64,000 bases of DNA from Paenibacillus elgii NBRC 100335 (GTDB lineage: Bacteria; Bacillota; Bacilli; Paenibacillales; NBRC-103111): the NCBI RefSeq assembly GCF_004000865.1, contig NZ_BIMB01000025.1:1-64000 (forward strand). Direction: 5' to 3'. Within the stretch, counting starts at the first letter, position 1. Every line of letters begins with the position of its first letter. Positions 16,440-27,586 of this stretch are shown piece after piece. The notes under the pieces are model-generated. The model saw nothing but the letters and a program-made list of their open reading frames with translations, did no database searches and was not told the origin of the DNA. The position numbers were made by a program, and so were the translations under genes.

Positions 16440-17512
16440 ACGTATCCGACAGAATGACGGAGCAGGAGAACGTACAAGTCGCGGACCGGGAACGGTATTC
16501 GCGGCAGATGCTGTTCGCCCCCATCGGCGAAGCCGGGCAAGCGAAGCTGCTGCAAGCCCGCGTCGCCATCGTGGGCATGGGCGCGCTCGGCACGGTGCTC
16601 GCCAATCATATGGTGCGTGCCGGTATTGGCTTCGTGCGCCTGATCGACCGCGACTTCGTCGAGCGAAGCAATCTGCAGCGGCAGATGCTTTACGATGAAG
16701 CCGATGCGGCCGGCTCCGCGCCCAAAGCGGAAGCGGCTGCAGCCCGGCTCGGCGCGGCGAATTCCGGCGTGGTCGTTGAACCGGTCGTAGCCGACTTGAA
16801 CTTCGCCAATGCCGAGCAATTGCTGGCCGACGTCCAGCTTATCCTGGATGGCACGGATAATTTTGCGGTGCGCTTTTTAATAAACGACATCAGCGTCAAA
16901 CACGGAATTCCGTGGATTTACGGCGGCGCCGTAAGCTCCCGCGGCGTCTCGCACACCGTCATTCCCGGCGAAACGCCTTGTCTGCGGTGCTTGTTCGACC
17001 AACCGCCGGCCCGGGGTACGACGGAGACATGCGATACGGCCGGCGTGATCGGATCGATCATTCATACGGTCGCCTCTCACCAAGCGGCCGAAGCGTTCAA
17101 ACTGCTTGTAGGGGCCCATCAGCAGCTAAACCGCAAGATGGTCCATTGGGACCTCTGGTACAACCAATACGCCGCGATCGACGTGTCGAAAGCGCGCAAA
17201 GCGGATTGCCCTTGCTGTGCGAAACGCCAATTCGAATACTTGGATGCTTCACTGGAGGAAGATACGATCCAGACGCTATGCGGCCGGAATTCCGTTCAGA
17301 TCCAACCTGTTACGCCCGCCGCGCTCTCTTTGGAAGAATGGGCGGAACGGCTTCAGACGCTTGGGCGGGTCGAGAAAAACCCGTTTCTCCTGAAGCTTCA
17401 TTTGGACGAATCGCTGACACTGGTGCTTTTCCCGGACGGACGAATGATCGTACAGGGCACCGAAGACCCTACCGTGGCCAAAAGCTTGTACAGCCGCTAT
17501 ATCGGAATGTAA
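16436..17512 (+). CDS. moeB: MoeB/ThiF family adenylyltransferase
   Basis: A 358-residue E1-like enzyme that adenylates the C-terminus of MoaD (or ThiS) for sulfur transfer. The nucleotide-binding block VAIVGMGALGTVLANHM is near residue 43, DRDFVERSNLQRQ near 67, and DGTDNFAVRFLIND near 140. Two zinc pairs are seen, CLRC near 184 and CPCC near 261. The C-terminal extension with LCGRNSVQIQP and FPDGRMIVQGT is usual for Bacillus-type members. The start overlaps moaDE by four bases, with AAGGAG upstream, so the two are cotranscribed and MoaD is the likely client. Confidence 0.92.
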   Translation: MNVSDRMTEQENVQVADRERYSRQMLFAPIGEAGQAKLLQARVAIVGMGALGTVLANHMVRAGIGFVRLIDRDFVERSNLQRQMLYDEADAAGSAPKAEAAAARLGAANSGVVVEPVVADLNFANAEQLLADVQLILDGTDNFAVRFLINDISVKHGIPWIYGGAVSSRGVSHTVIPGETPCLRCLFDQPPARGTTETCDTAGVIGSIIHTVASHQAAEAFKLLVGAHQQLNRKMVHWDLWYNQYAAIDVSKARKADCPCCAKRQFEYLDASLEEDTIQTLCGRNSVQIQPVTPAALSLEEWAERLQTLGRVEKNPFLLKLHLDESLTLVLFPDGRMIVQGTEDPTVAKSLYSRYIGM

Positions 17513-17665
17513 TTGTTACAAATAGATTAAATATTAATTAATTTTTACCTTTTATTCGACAAAAATCGAGTGCTTCGGGTTCATTTTCCTGTTATCATGA
17601 GAACAAAGGGACAACTTTTTATTACGGTGAACGTCCCGTGACCCCAGGACAGAGGTGAACCCGTT

Positions 17666-18736
17666 GTGCTCATATCGATCCATCAAGTCAAAGTTGGCGA
17701 TCGGCTCGGCTCGGATACATTTAACGGGTACGGATTGTTGGTCCTCTCCGCACACACCGAGCTTTCCGTCGATGACATTGAGAAGCTAAAGCTGCACCAT
17801 ATCGACGAAGTGGACATCGCTTTTCGTACGGATGACCCCGAGCCCGGCGCAGCAAGTGACGAATCTCCACCCGTGCTAACGGAGCACGCTGCCTCAGCTG
17901 CCGCAGTAGCAGCTTACCATGAAGCAGTGGACGGCATGAAAAGCATATTTGAGCAGGCGACCCAAAAAGGCATCGTGTATCAGGATCAAATTGACAACGG
18001 TTTCAACCCGCTTGTCCAGCAAGTTCACGAAGAGAGGGACGTCGTTTCGCTCCTGCTCGTGTTAAACAGTGCGGACGATTATACGTATCAGCACAGCGTT
18101 CAAGTAGGCATGATCTCCTACTATATCTCCAAATGGCTCGGGCAATCGGAGGCGGATGCCATGCTCGCCGGCAAAGCGGGCTATTTACATGACATCGGCA
18201 AAGGCTTCATCGATCCGGCTATTCTTCAGAAGCCTGGAAAATTGACGGAGGAAGAATACGAACGCGTGAAAAAGCATTCGATCTACGGATACGAGCTGCT
18301 GCAGCGTTCGGGACTGCCTGCGGAAATATGCTTGACTGCTTTGCAGCACCATGAACGGCTCGACGGGTCCGGCTACCCGTACGGCCTGCGCGGAGATGAC
18401 ATTCATCCGCTCGCCAAGATCGTCGCTGTCGCGGACATTTACAGCGCGATGATCTCAAGCCGGGTATACCAGAAAAAACGCGATTTGCTGTTCGTTCTGC
18501 GCGAGCTTCACCGGTGCAGCTTCGGACAAATTGATCCTCATATTACGCAATTGTTTATCCAGCACATGGTCCCGAATTTTATCGGCAAAAAAATTCAACT
18601 GGCCTCCGGCGAAACGGGTACGATCGTACTCACCCACCCGACCGATGTTTTCCGGCCGCTCGTCAATTTTGACGGCACGTTCATCGATTTGTCGGAGCGG
18701 ATGGATTTGGAAGTCGAGCACATTTTCGCGGATTAA
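17666..18736 (+). CDS. HD-GYP domain protein, second copy
   Basis: A 356-residue predicted cyclic di-GMP phosphodiesterase. N-terminal segment about 1-110 with a low-complexity Ala/Glu stretch near 60-85, then an HD-GYP domain at about 130-300 with HSVQVG, YLHDIGKG, KKHSIYGYELL and HHERLDGSGYPYGLRG; the signature HHE and GYP residues are intact. The C-terminal 60 residues match the beta-rich tail of the other HD-GYP protein in layout. The start GTG follows GAGGTGA at a spacing of about seven. Input signal unknown. Confidence 0.88.
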   Translation: MLISIHQVKVGDRLGSDTFNGYGLLVLSAHTELSVDDIEKLKLHHIDEVDIAFRTDDPEPGAASDESPPVLTEHAASAAAVAAYHEAVDGMKSIFEQATQKGIVYQDQIDNGFNPLVQQVHEERDVVSLLLVLNSADDYTYQHSVQVGMISYYISKWLGQSEADAMLAGKAGYLHDIGKGFIDPAILQKPGKLTEEEYERVKKHSIYGYELLQRSGLPAEICLTALQHHERLDGSGYPYGLRGDDIHPLAKIVAVADIYSAMISSRVYQKKRDLLFVLRELHRCSFGQIDPHITQLFIQHMVPNFIGKKIQLASGETGTIVLTHPTDVFRPLVNFDGTFIDLSERMDLEVEHIFAD

Positions 18737-18757
18737 TATACATTTGTCTTACATACG

Positions 18758-18798
18758 AAGAACAGCCCCGCCAGCAACCGGCCGGGCTGTTCTTTTTT
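18758..18798. terminator. Terminator between convergent HD-GYP and NlpC/P60 genes
   Basis: GAACAGCCC/GGGCTGTTC at 18760-18768 and 18784-18792, followed on the plus strand by TTTTTT. It serves the HD-GYP gene and overlaps the end of the convergent gene. Confidence 0.88.
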
Positions 18799-19960
18799 AA
18801 GAGGATACCCGCTTGGCAGCCAAAAACGTCTGCTTCCAATACGCATTGTTGATGTGGGTAATCTGCACGCCGTCTTTCGGCTCCGGAGCCGAGTGAATCA
18901 TTCTCTGGTTCCCTAAATAAATGCCGACATGTCCGACTGTCTTCTGGCTGCGAAACTTACCGGGGACGTAAAAGAACAACAGATCGCCCTTCCGCAACTG
19001 TTTCCGGTCGACGGTCGTCCCTTGCTTGGCTTGGGCCCGTGCTGTCCGGTTAAGCGTTATGCCGGATTTGGCAAACACATATTGCGTATATGTGGAGCAG
19101 TCGAACTTGCCGGAGGTTGAATAAGGCGCGGCGCCGAACGAATAGTTCACACCGACGTAGCGTGTCGCCCGAGTCAGCAAAGCGTTCATATCGACCTGCC
19201 TCAGAACGGGAACCGCAATGTCATCCTTGCCGGAAAAACCGTCCAGCCCCTTCATGGCCTCGACAGCATCGGAAGCCTCCAGCAGCGGGTCGCGTTCCAG
19301 TCTCATCGCCGAAGCCCCTCCCGTTGTTTGAAACGGGTCCTTCGGATCGTCGCCGAAGTCAAGCTCCGCTCCCGTACTTGCCTCCAGCGGACCGTCGATC
19401 GCCCCGCTAACCGCCCAGTCGGTGGCTTGGGCAACCGCCGCCTGTTCCTTGATTTCGAATGATAAATCTTTTGCAAACACCGGGTTTAACGCCGACACGG
19501 GAATATGTATCTGGGAATTAAAAAGAACAGGCGCTTCCTTCAGCGTCACCGTCTCATCGTCTCTCAGCGCTGACGTTTGGCCCGGCTTCAGCTCGTAAGA
19601 CGCATCATGCTCCCCCAACTGAAATACTCCCCTGGCTTGATCCCAATTGGACCGGAATCCGACAATTTTGGCAAAATCGGAACCAACCACATACGCGGTC
19701 CCGCCTATAGTCACGGTGGGAATCGTCATTTCCACCCGGCCTTGTGGCAGCATGCGAATAAATCCGCCGTTCAGGCCGATTGTTGTCGTTTTTCCGTTGA
19801 TTTCTTCGCTTTTTAACCGGTTTGCGGCTTGCCCCTGGTTGCTTGGAATGCCCTGCTGATTCGAAAGCCGCTGTTCCTTCGATAATTGCGGCCCGCAGCC
19901 TGCCGCCAGCAAGCATGCAACCAACGAGGCCGCCACCGGACGCCGCCATGATCCGATCAT
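18797..19960 (-). CDS. NlpC/P60 (C40) lipoprotein with copper amine oxidase-like N-terminal domain
   Basis: A 387-residue cell-wall peptidase candidate. A lipoprotein signal peptide ends in LLAAGC (Cys22). Residues about 50-160 resemble the stalk-type copper amine oxidase N-terminal domain common in Paenibacillus surface proteins. The C-terminal NlpC/P60 domain, about 265-385, has the catalytic Cys in KFDCSTYTQYVF, His in VGHVGIYLG, and a third polar residue in MIHSAP. Expected to cut peptidoglycan stem peptides at the outer face of the membrane. The ATG has AGAGGAG about nine bases ahead. Confidence 0.9.
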   Translation of the reverse strand: MIGSWRRPVAASLVACLLAAGCGPQLSKEQRLSNQQGIPSNQGQAANRLKSEEINGKTTTIGLNGGFIRMLPQGRVEMTIPTVTIGGTAYVVGSDFAKIVGFRSNWDQARGVFQLGEHDASYELKPGQTSALRDDETVTLKEAPVLFNSQIHIPVSALNPVFAKDLSFEIKEQAAVAQATDWAVSGAIDGPLEASTGAELDFGDDPKDPFQTTGGASAMRLERDPLLEASDAVEAMKGLDGFSGKDDIAVPVLRQVDMNALLTRATRYVGVNYSFGAAPYSTSGKFDCSTYTQYVFAKSGITLNRTARAQAKQGTTVDRKQLRKGDLLFFYVPGKFRSQKTVGHVGIYLGNQRMIHSAPEPKDGVQITHINNAYWKQTFLAAKRVSS

Positions 19961-20333
19961 CGCACCATTCTCCTCTCATTCTTGAATGCGCCGGAATTCG
20001 GTCCCTATATAGGATGAAGCAGGATTCAGGCGGCTATGCGTCCGGTTGGCTGGAAACAAATAAGCGCAGTCCTCCTGCATAAATTACGGGGAGATTGCGA
20101 TCTATAGAAAAACTTCATACAAAATTAAGGCAAACTTTATAGACACCGGTATAAACGGTAATGTATGTTTATAGCAACAGCCCAGAATATCCCAATGACT
20201 CTACTATTGGGAGGTGTTCGGCTAACCGACAACATTCAAATTGAAAGCGGATTCAAAACGCAGAAGACCATCCGCATGGTACAAAGAAAGCGCTTGTCGA
20301 GTTCATTCTATGAAAAAAGGAGCTTGAGATGGT
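19961..20333. other. Non-coding gap of 373 bases
   Basis: No convincing gene is seen on either strand. It contains a perfect 7-bp stem TCCCAAT/ATTGGGA at 20190-20196 and 20206-20212, directly followed by AGGTG without a usable start codon, and a short TCGG/CCGA stem after it. It must hold the promoters of the divergent lipoprotein and secreted-protein genes; I could not fix their boxes. Confidence 0.5.
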
Positions 20334-20708
20334 ATGAAAAGAAAAATCGCGTCTATCGCTTTCGTGCTTGTCCTGCTGTTCAGTTTTGCTTCCTCTGGTT
20401 TGGCGGCCTCGAGCGGGCCGGGTACAGGCAACGATACTTGGGCGCCGGTCCAAGCCCATGGCAATATTTATATCGAAGGCAACTTCATAAACGTCGGTCG
20501 GATTAGCCTCGGGGTCAACTTCAAGCTGTACCGGGTAACACCGAACGGAGATGTGCTGGTAGGCAGTAACTCGACAGGAACCATTGTGGCCGGTCAATAT
20601 GCGCGGCTCAAGATTCCTTTGGCTTCGAATCAGCCCGACGGACAGTATAGACTTGTCTTAGACTCGCCGGGTGATTTCACCGTCGTTGCCTATCTCGGAT
20701 ACAATTAA
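20334..20708 (+). CDS. Small secreted protein of unknown function
   Basis: A 124-residue protein with a clear Sec signal peptide (KRK, then a hydrophobic core, cut likely after GLAA near residue 25). The mature part of about 100 residues is rich in Gly, Asn, Val and Tyr and looks all-beta (IYIEGNFINVGRISLGVNF, VTPNGDVLVGSNSTG, QYRLVLDSPGDFTVVAYLGYN), perhaps a single beta-sandwich. I do not recognise the family. AAAGGAG lies 11 bases before the ATG and a strong terminator follows, so it is probably monocistronic. Confidence 0.78.
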   Translation: MKRKIASIAFVLVLLFSFASSGLAASSGPGTGNDTWAPVQAHGNIYIEGNFINVGRISLGVNFKLYRVTPNGDVLVGSNSTGTIVAGQYARLKIPLASNQPDGQYRLVLDSPGDFTVVAYLGYN

Positions 20709-20713
20709 ACGTG

Positions 20714-20764
20714 AAAACCTCCATAGCCGCTTTGCTCCTTAAGGTGGCGATGGAGGTTTTTCGT
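20714..20764 (+). terminator. Terminator of the small secreted protein gene
   Basis: AAAACCTCCAT/ATGGAGGTTTT at 20714-20724 and 20750-20760, ending in a T-run. Confidence 0.88.
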
Positions 20765-20770
20765 TCTAAT

Positions 20771-20831
20771 AAAAAATACGTATCCGGGCGATTTTACACC
20801 TAAGCGTAAACGTCGCCGCAGACACGTATTT
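20771..20831 (-). terminator. Terminator of the suf operon
   Basis: On the minus strand AAATACGT pairs with ACGTATTT (20824-20831 with the 20776-20783 region) with an inner GGCGA/TCGCC stem, then TTTTTATT. It is 25 bases past the sufB stop. Confidence 0.8.
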
Positions 20832-20855
20832 GCATGTTTCCCCGAAAATGAAAAC

Positions 20856-22253
20856 TTAACCGATCGAGCCTTCCATCTCGAATTTGATGAGACGGTTCAT
20901 CTCGACCGCGTATTCCATCGGCAGTTCTTTCGTGAACGGCTCGATGAAGCCCATAACGATCATTTGCGTCGCTTCCGCTTCCGTCAATCCGCGGCTCATC
21001 AGGTAGAACAGTTGATCCTCGGATACTTTCGAGACGGTTGCTTCGTGCTCCAGCGTAATGTTGTCGTTCATGATTTCGTTGTAAGGAATCGTATCGGACG
21101 TCGATTCGTTATCCATAATGAGCGTATCGCACTTGATGTTCGCCTTGGAACCTTCCGAGTTGCGTCCGAACGAAGCCAAGCCGCGGTACGTTACTTTGCC
21201 GCCGTGCTTGCTGATCGATTTGGATACGATCGTGGAAGTCGTGTCCGGCGCCAAGTGCGTCATTTTCGCACCGGCATCCTGATGCTGGCCTTTGCCCGCA
21301 ACGGCGATCGAAAGGACCATACCTTTCGCGCCGCGGCCTTTCAGCACAACCGCAGGATATTTCATCGTCAGCTTAGAGCCGATGTTGCCGTCGACCCATT
21401 CCATTGTCGCGTTTTCTTCCGCAACCGCACGCTTCGTCACCAGGTTGTAAATGTTCGGCGCCCAGTTCTGAATCGTAGTGTAGCGGACTCGGGAATCTTT
21501 GAGGCAGATGATCTCAACCACGGCGCTGTGCAGCGAGTTCGTGCTGTAGACCGGAGCCGTACAACCTTCGACGTAATGCACAAAGCTGCCTTCGTCGGCG
21601 ATGATGAGCGTACGCTCGAACTGCCCCATGTTTTCCGAGTTGATCCGGAAGTAAGCTTGCAGCGGAATTTCCACCTTCACGCCTTTCGGCACGTAGATGA
21701 AGCTGCCGCCGGACCATACCGCACTGTTCAATGCGGCGAATTTATTGTCGCTCGGAGGAATGATCGTCCCGAAGTATTTTTTGAAAATTTCCGGGTGCTC
21801 CTTAAGCGCCGTGTCCGTGTCCATAAACAGGACGCCCTGCTCTTCCAAATCCTTCTGCATGCTGTGGTAAACAACCTCGGACTCGTACTGGGCGGATACG
21901 CCCGCCAAGAACTTCTGCTCCGCCTCCGGGATACCGAGCTTGTCGAACGTTTCCTTGATTTCGGTCGGCACTTCTTCCCACGTTTTCCCTTGCTTCTCGG
22001 AAGGCTTTACGTAGTATTGAATGTCGTCGAAATCCAGATCGTCCATATTGCCGCCCCAACGCGGCATTGGCATTTTCAAAAACTGCTCCAGCGACTTCAG
22101 ACGGAACTCCAGCATCCATTCGGGCTCGCCCTTCATTCTGGAAATCTCGGTCACGATTTCGCGGGTTAGGCCTTTCCCGCTCTGAAACACGGCTTTATGC
22201 TCGTCGCGAAACCCATATTTATATTCTTCCATTTCCGGCATTTTCTTTGCCAT
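20856..22253 (-). CDS. sufB: Fe-S cluster assembly scaffold protein SufB
   Basis: A 465-residue protein, the same length as B. subtilis SufB and very like it throughout (for example [15 protein letters not shown] at the start, [34 protein letters not shown] at the end). SufB is the main subunit of the SufBCD scaffold that builds Fe-S clusters in the cytosol. The ATG at 22253 is chosen: an in-frame ATG three codons earlier lies directly against the AAGGAGGT site, while this one has a nine-base spacing. Last gene of sufCDSUB. Confidence 0.97.
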   Translation of the reverse strand: MAKKMPEMEEYKYGFRDEHKAVFQSGKGLTREIVTEISRMKGEPEWMLEFRLKSLEQFLKMPMPRWGGNMDDLDFDDIQYYVKPSEKQGKTWEEVPTEIKETFDKLGIPEAEQKFLAGVSAQYESEVVYHSMQKDLEEQGVLFMDTDTALKEHPEIFKKYFGTIIPPSDNKFAALNSAVWSGGSFIYVPKGVKVEIPLQAYFRINSENMGQFERTLIIADEGSFVHYVEGCTAPVYSTNSLHSAVVEIICLKDSRVRYTTIQNWAPNIYNLVTKRAVAEENATMEWVDGNIGSKLTMKYPAVVLKGRGAKGMVLSIAVAGKGQHQDAGAKMTHLAPDTTSTIVSKSISKHGGKVTYRGLASFGRNSEGSKANIKCDTLIMDNESTSDTIPYNEIMNDNITLEHEATVSKVSEDQLFYLMSRGLTEAEATQMIVMGFIEPFTKELPMEYAVEMNRLIKFEMEGSIG

Positions 22254-22268
22254 GGGTGCCATACCTCC

Positions 22269-25220
<2,952 letters not shown>

Positions 25221-25249
25221 GGTTAATCCTCCTGTTCCCTTTCGATAGC

Positions 25250-26080
25250 TTAGTATTTCGGAGCCGTCGTATTCATCGGAATCTTGAATTCCTCTTCGTC
25301 CTGGCCTACCCGCTCGTCCACGATCCCAAGCTCTTCTTTCACCCAGTCGTAGCCTTCGTTCTCCAGACGCTGAGCCAGCTCAGGTCCGCCGGATTTCACG
25401 ATGCGTCCTTGCATCATCACGTGAACGTAGTCCGGGGTGATGTAGTTCAGCAGGCGTTGGTAGTGGGTGATGATCAGGAAGCCGCGGTCTTCGGAACGCA
25501 TTGCGTTCACGCCCGTCGCCACGATGCGCAGCGCGTCGATATCGAGGCCCGAATCGATCTCGTCAAGAATAACGATGCTCGGGTCCAGCATCATCATTTG
25601 CAGAATTTCGTTGCGCTTCTTCTCGCCGCCGGAGAAGCCTTCGTTCAAATAGCGGTGCATGAACTCGGGGTTCATCTCCAGTTCCTTCATTTTCGCTTCC
25701 ATCTGGCGGATGAATTTGATCAGCGAAATTTCGCTGCCTTCCTCACGGCGGGCGTTAATCGCGCTGCGCAGGAAATCCGCGTTCGTCACGCCAGCAATTT
25801 CGCTCGGATACTGCATGGCAAGAAACAGGCCGGCACGCGCTCTTTCGTCCGTCGCCATTTCAAGCACGTCCTCGCCGTTCAGCGTCACGCTGCCTTCCGT
25901 CACTTCATATTTCGGGTGGCCCATGAGGGTGGACGCCAGCGTACTTTTGCCCGTTCCGTTCGGTCCCATGATCGCATGCACTTCGCCGCCCTTAATCGTC
26001 AAGCTAAGGCCTTTCAAAATCTCTTTGCCCTCGACAGTCGCTTTCAAACCGTCTATAGTAAAATGCGGTACGTTTGCCAT
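25250..26080 (-). CDS. sufC: Fe-S cluster assembly ATPase SufC
   Basis: A 276-residue ABC-type ATPase of the SufBCD complex, cytosolic rather than a transporter. Walker A is GPNGTGKST near residue 39, signature [11 protein letters not shown] near 149, Walker [13 protein letters not shown] near 169, and the switch His in ITHYQRLL near 206. First gene of the operon, with GGAGG nine bases before the ATG. The C-terminal tail of about 20 residues is acidic and slightly longer than in B. subtilis. Fur-like sites lie just upstream. Confidence 0.97.
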   Translation of the reverse strand: MANVPHFTIDGLKATVEGKEILKGLSLTIKGGEVHAIMGPNGTGKSTLASTLMGHPKYEVTEGSVTLNGEDVLEMATDERARAGLFLAMQYPSEIAGVTNADFLRSAINARREEGSEISLIKFIRQMEAKMKELEMNPEFMHRYLNEGFSGGEKKRNEILQMMMLDPSIVILDEIDSGLDIDALRIVATGVNAMRSEDRGFLIITHYQRLLNYITPDYVHVMMQGRIVKSGGPELAQRLENEGYDWVKEELGIVDERVGQDEEEFKIPMNTTAPKY

Positions 26081-26114
26081 AGTTTCGTGCCTCCGAGTTT
26101 TAATTATTATTTAA

Positions 26115-26150
26115 TGATAATCATTACAAACTGATTATCAATGATTCTCA
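26115..26150. promoter_or_regulatory. Fur-box-like sites upstream of sufC
   Basis: TGATAATCATTACAA at 26115-26129 matches the Bacillus Fur core TGATAATnATTATCA at 12 of the 14 fixed bases, and a second, weaker site spans 26132-26150 (TGATTATCAATGATTCTCA). They lie 35-70 bases upstream of the sufC ATG in a very A/T-rich region. A minus-strand promoter of the form TTGATT with an 18-base spacer and TATTAT (26154-26183) can be drawn just upstream. Iron-responsive repression is inferred, not shown. Confidence 0.6.
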
Positions 26151-26211
26151 ATAATAATATTATATCTCAATATGTAAAATCAAGAAAGTCCCGTCCGCTG
26201 ATTTCCCGGAA

Positions 26212-26787
26212 CTATTTTTGTGCAAGCGCCTCCCGAATCCGATTGGCTTCCATCCCAAAAGCTTCGTCCGTCAACACCGGCCGGCGCGGAGCCCCATGCA
26301 GCGATTCGGGGAGCGCGATCCACGATTTGCACCCGTTATATTCGGCCAGCACCGGGATTCGCACAGGCTCGTACAGCACATACACCCTGAGCAGCATGAC
26401 ATGCAGCGGCTTCGTCCGTTTCCACTTCAGCCTCTCTTCGGCAAGCCTGTCCGTCCAAATGTGGAACGGCTTCAGCTTCGCGAGCTGTTCTTCGGTCTCG
26501 ATCAGGATATCCTCGGCGAGCTCGGCGTAGCATCCGATCTCCGCTTGTTCGCCGCTCCCTTCGGGCGCCCGGTCGTCCACCCGTTCCGCAAACTCCGGCT
26601 TGATCAGCTCTTTGCACTGGTGCTCATAGGTCGGATATAAATAAAAGCTGTCGGATTCCACTTGAAAATCCCGGGTTTCCTCGCGGATGCCGCCTTTACG
26701 CATAATGAGGATTTGCTTCCCCTGCTTCAAAGCTTCAACGGCCACGGCCCATTCCTTCAACCCGACCGCCTGTCCTTGCGGTATCAT
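26212..26787 (-). CDS. DUF1802 family protein
   Basis: A 191-residue protein of the DUF1802 family, recognisable from LKEWAVAVEALKQGKQILIMRKGGI (start of the domain, about residues 10-34; only the central part is diagnostic) and DSFYLYPTYEHQ near 47. No membrane segment or signal is seen. The function of the family is unknown. GGAGGAG lies ahead of the ATG. It runs into the suf promoter region with about 130 bases between, so it is probably not part of that operon. Confidence 0.85.
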   Translation of the reverse strand: MIPQGQAVGLKEWAVAVEALKQGKQILIMRKGGIREETRDFQVESDSFYLYPTYEHQCKELIKPEFAERVDDRAPEGSGEQAEIGCYAELAEDILIETEEQLAKLKPFHIWTDRLAEERLKWKRTKPLHVMLLRVYVLYEPVRIPVLAEYNGCKSWIALPESLHGAPRRPVLTDEAFGMEANRIREALAQK

Positions 26788-26947
26788 CTCTTCGCTCTCC
26801 TCCCGTTAGTAGTTTAGCCCATTCGTTTTACGCTATTATAGATTTCCAGCCAAAACATTGCAATTCCGAAAGAGCATAAAAACGATCGCAAAAATCGATG
26901 CTAAAAACGCTACATCATTCAATCCGCTGCGAGGAGAGTGAAGAGCT

Positions 26948-27115
26948 ATGCGCGAAGGTCTGATTCCAACCGTTCTCGGTACGGCTGTCGCAGCATCCGG
27001 CGCGGCAATGCGAAACAAATACCCGATGGCGGCCGCCGCGGTCGTCGGCTTTGGGCTTGCACACGTCGTGCTGGGAGCCATTGACTTGGTGGAGCATCGC
27101 AGAAGAACGGAGTAG
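26948..27115 (+). CDS. Small membrane protein, 55 residues
   Basis: A short gene not seen by long-ORF calling. It has GAGGAG nine bases before its ATG and a strong terminator 28 bases after its TAG. The product is mostly hydrophobic, with two Ala/Gly/Val-rich segments (about residues 5-20 and 27-44) split by RNKYP, and ends in EHRRRTE, so it should be a two-span or hairpin membrane protein. No family recognised. Confidence 0.72.
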   Translation: MREGLIPTVLGTAVAASGAAMRNKYPMAAAAVVGFGLAHVVLGAIDLVEHRRRTE

Positions 27116-27142
27116 CCCCCGAGGGCTATTGCTCCGGCAAAC

Positions 27143-27174
27143 AAAAAGGGAAGGCGCCCAGGCCTCCCCTTTTT
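27143..27174. terminator. Bidirectional terminator between two microprotein genes
   Basis: AAAAAGGG and CCCTTTTT, with inner AGGC/GCCT, flank a loop at about 27156-27161. A/T runs on both sides suit both convergent genes. Confidence 0.88.
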
Positions 27175-27195
27175 CCTATGCAATCGTTAGCTCGA

Positions 27196-27375
27196 TTAGT
27201 TTCCGTTCTGTACATAATAATTGGAAGCCGAGATTCGTTGGTACTGCTCTTGACTTGCTTTTAAAGGATTGGCATGCAGGGCTACGGACGGATTTTCCGG
27301 CGAGTTCCACCCGAGCACGCACAGGATGGCAAAGCACGCCGCGACCAACAGCAATTTACCGAGCAGTTTCTCCAT
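27196..27375 (-). CDS. Small secreted or membrane-anchored protein, 59 residues
   Basis: A short gene with GGAGG seven bases before its ATG. Residues 2-23 (EKLLGKLLLVAACFAILCVL) form an N-terminal membrane segment or signal peptide; the remaining 35 residues are polar (WNSPENPSVALHANPL, then a Gln/Ser/Tyr-rich end). It converges with the 55-residue gene on a shared terminator. No family recognised. Confidence 0.7.
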   Translation of the reverse strand: MEKLLGKLLLVAACFAILCVLGWNSPENPSVALHANPLKASQEQYQRISASNYYVQNGN

Positions 27376-27586
27376 ATCAAAACCTCCAGCTCCGGGTATT
27401 TACCTTAATTGTATCTCCCAGCGTTAAGCGCATATTATCGGAGTATAAACATTTTGTAAAAGACACGGCCAAAACCGGGGAATTCACAGTTCAGGAAAAC
27501 GCATTTCCTCTATTCCAACGCAAACCAAATTGATTTATACTAGAGAGAATGGCAGTTTTCATATGGAAAAAGGAGGAATTCAATCC

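Noticed and set aside
20190-20216. Hidden small gene after the TCCCAAT hairpin with GGGAGGTG
   Set aside because: The ribosome-site-like sequence is followed only by starts that meet a stop within a few codons.
27376-27586. SAM (S-box) riboswitch ahead of mtnK
   Set aside because: mtnK operons in some Bacilli have one, so I looked, but no S-box core or terminator/antiterminator pair is present in this 211-base gap.
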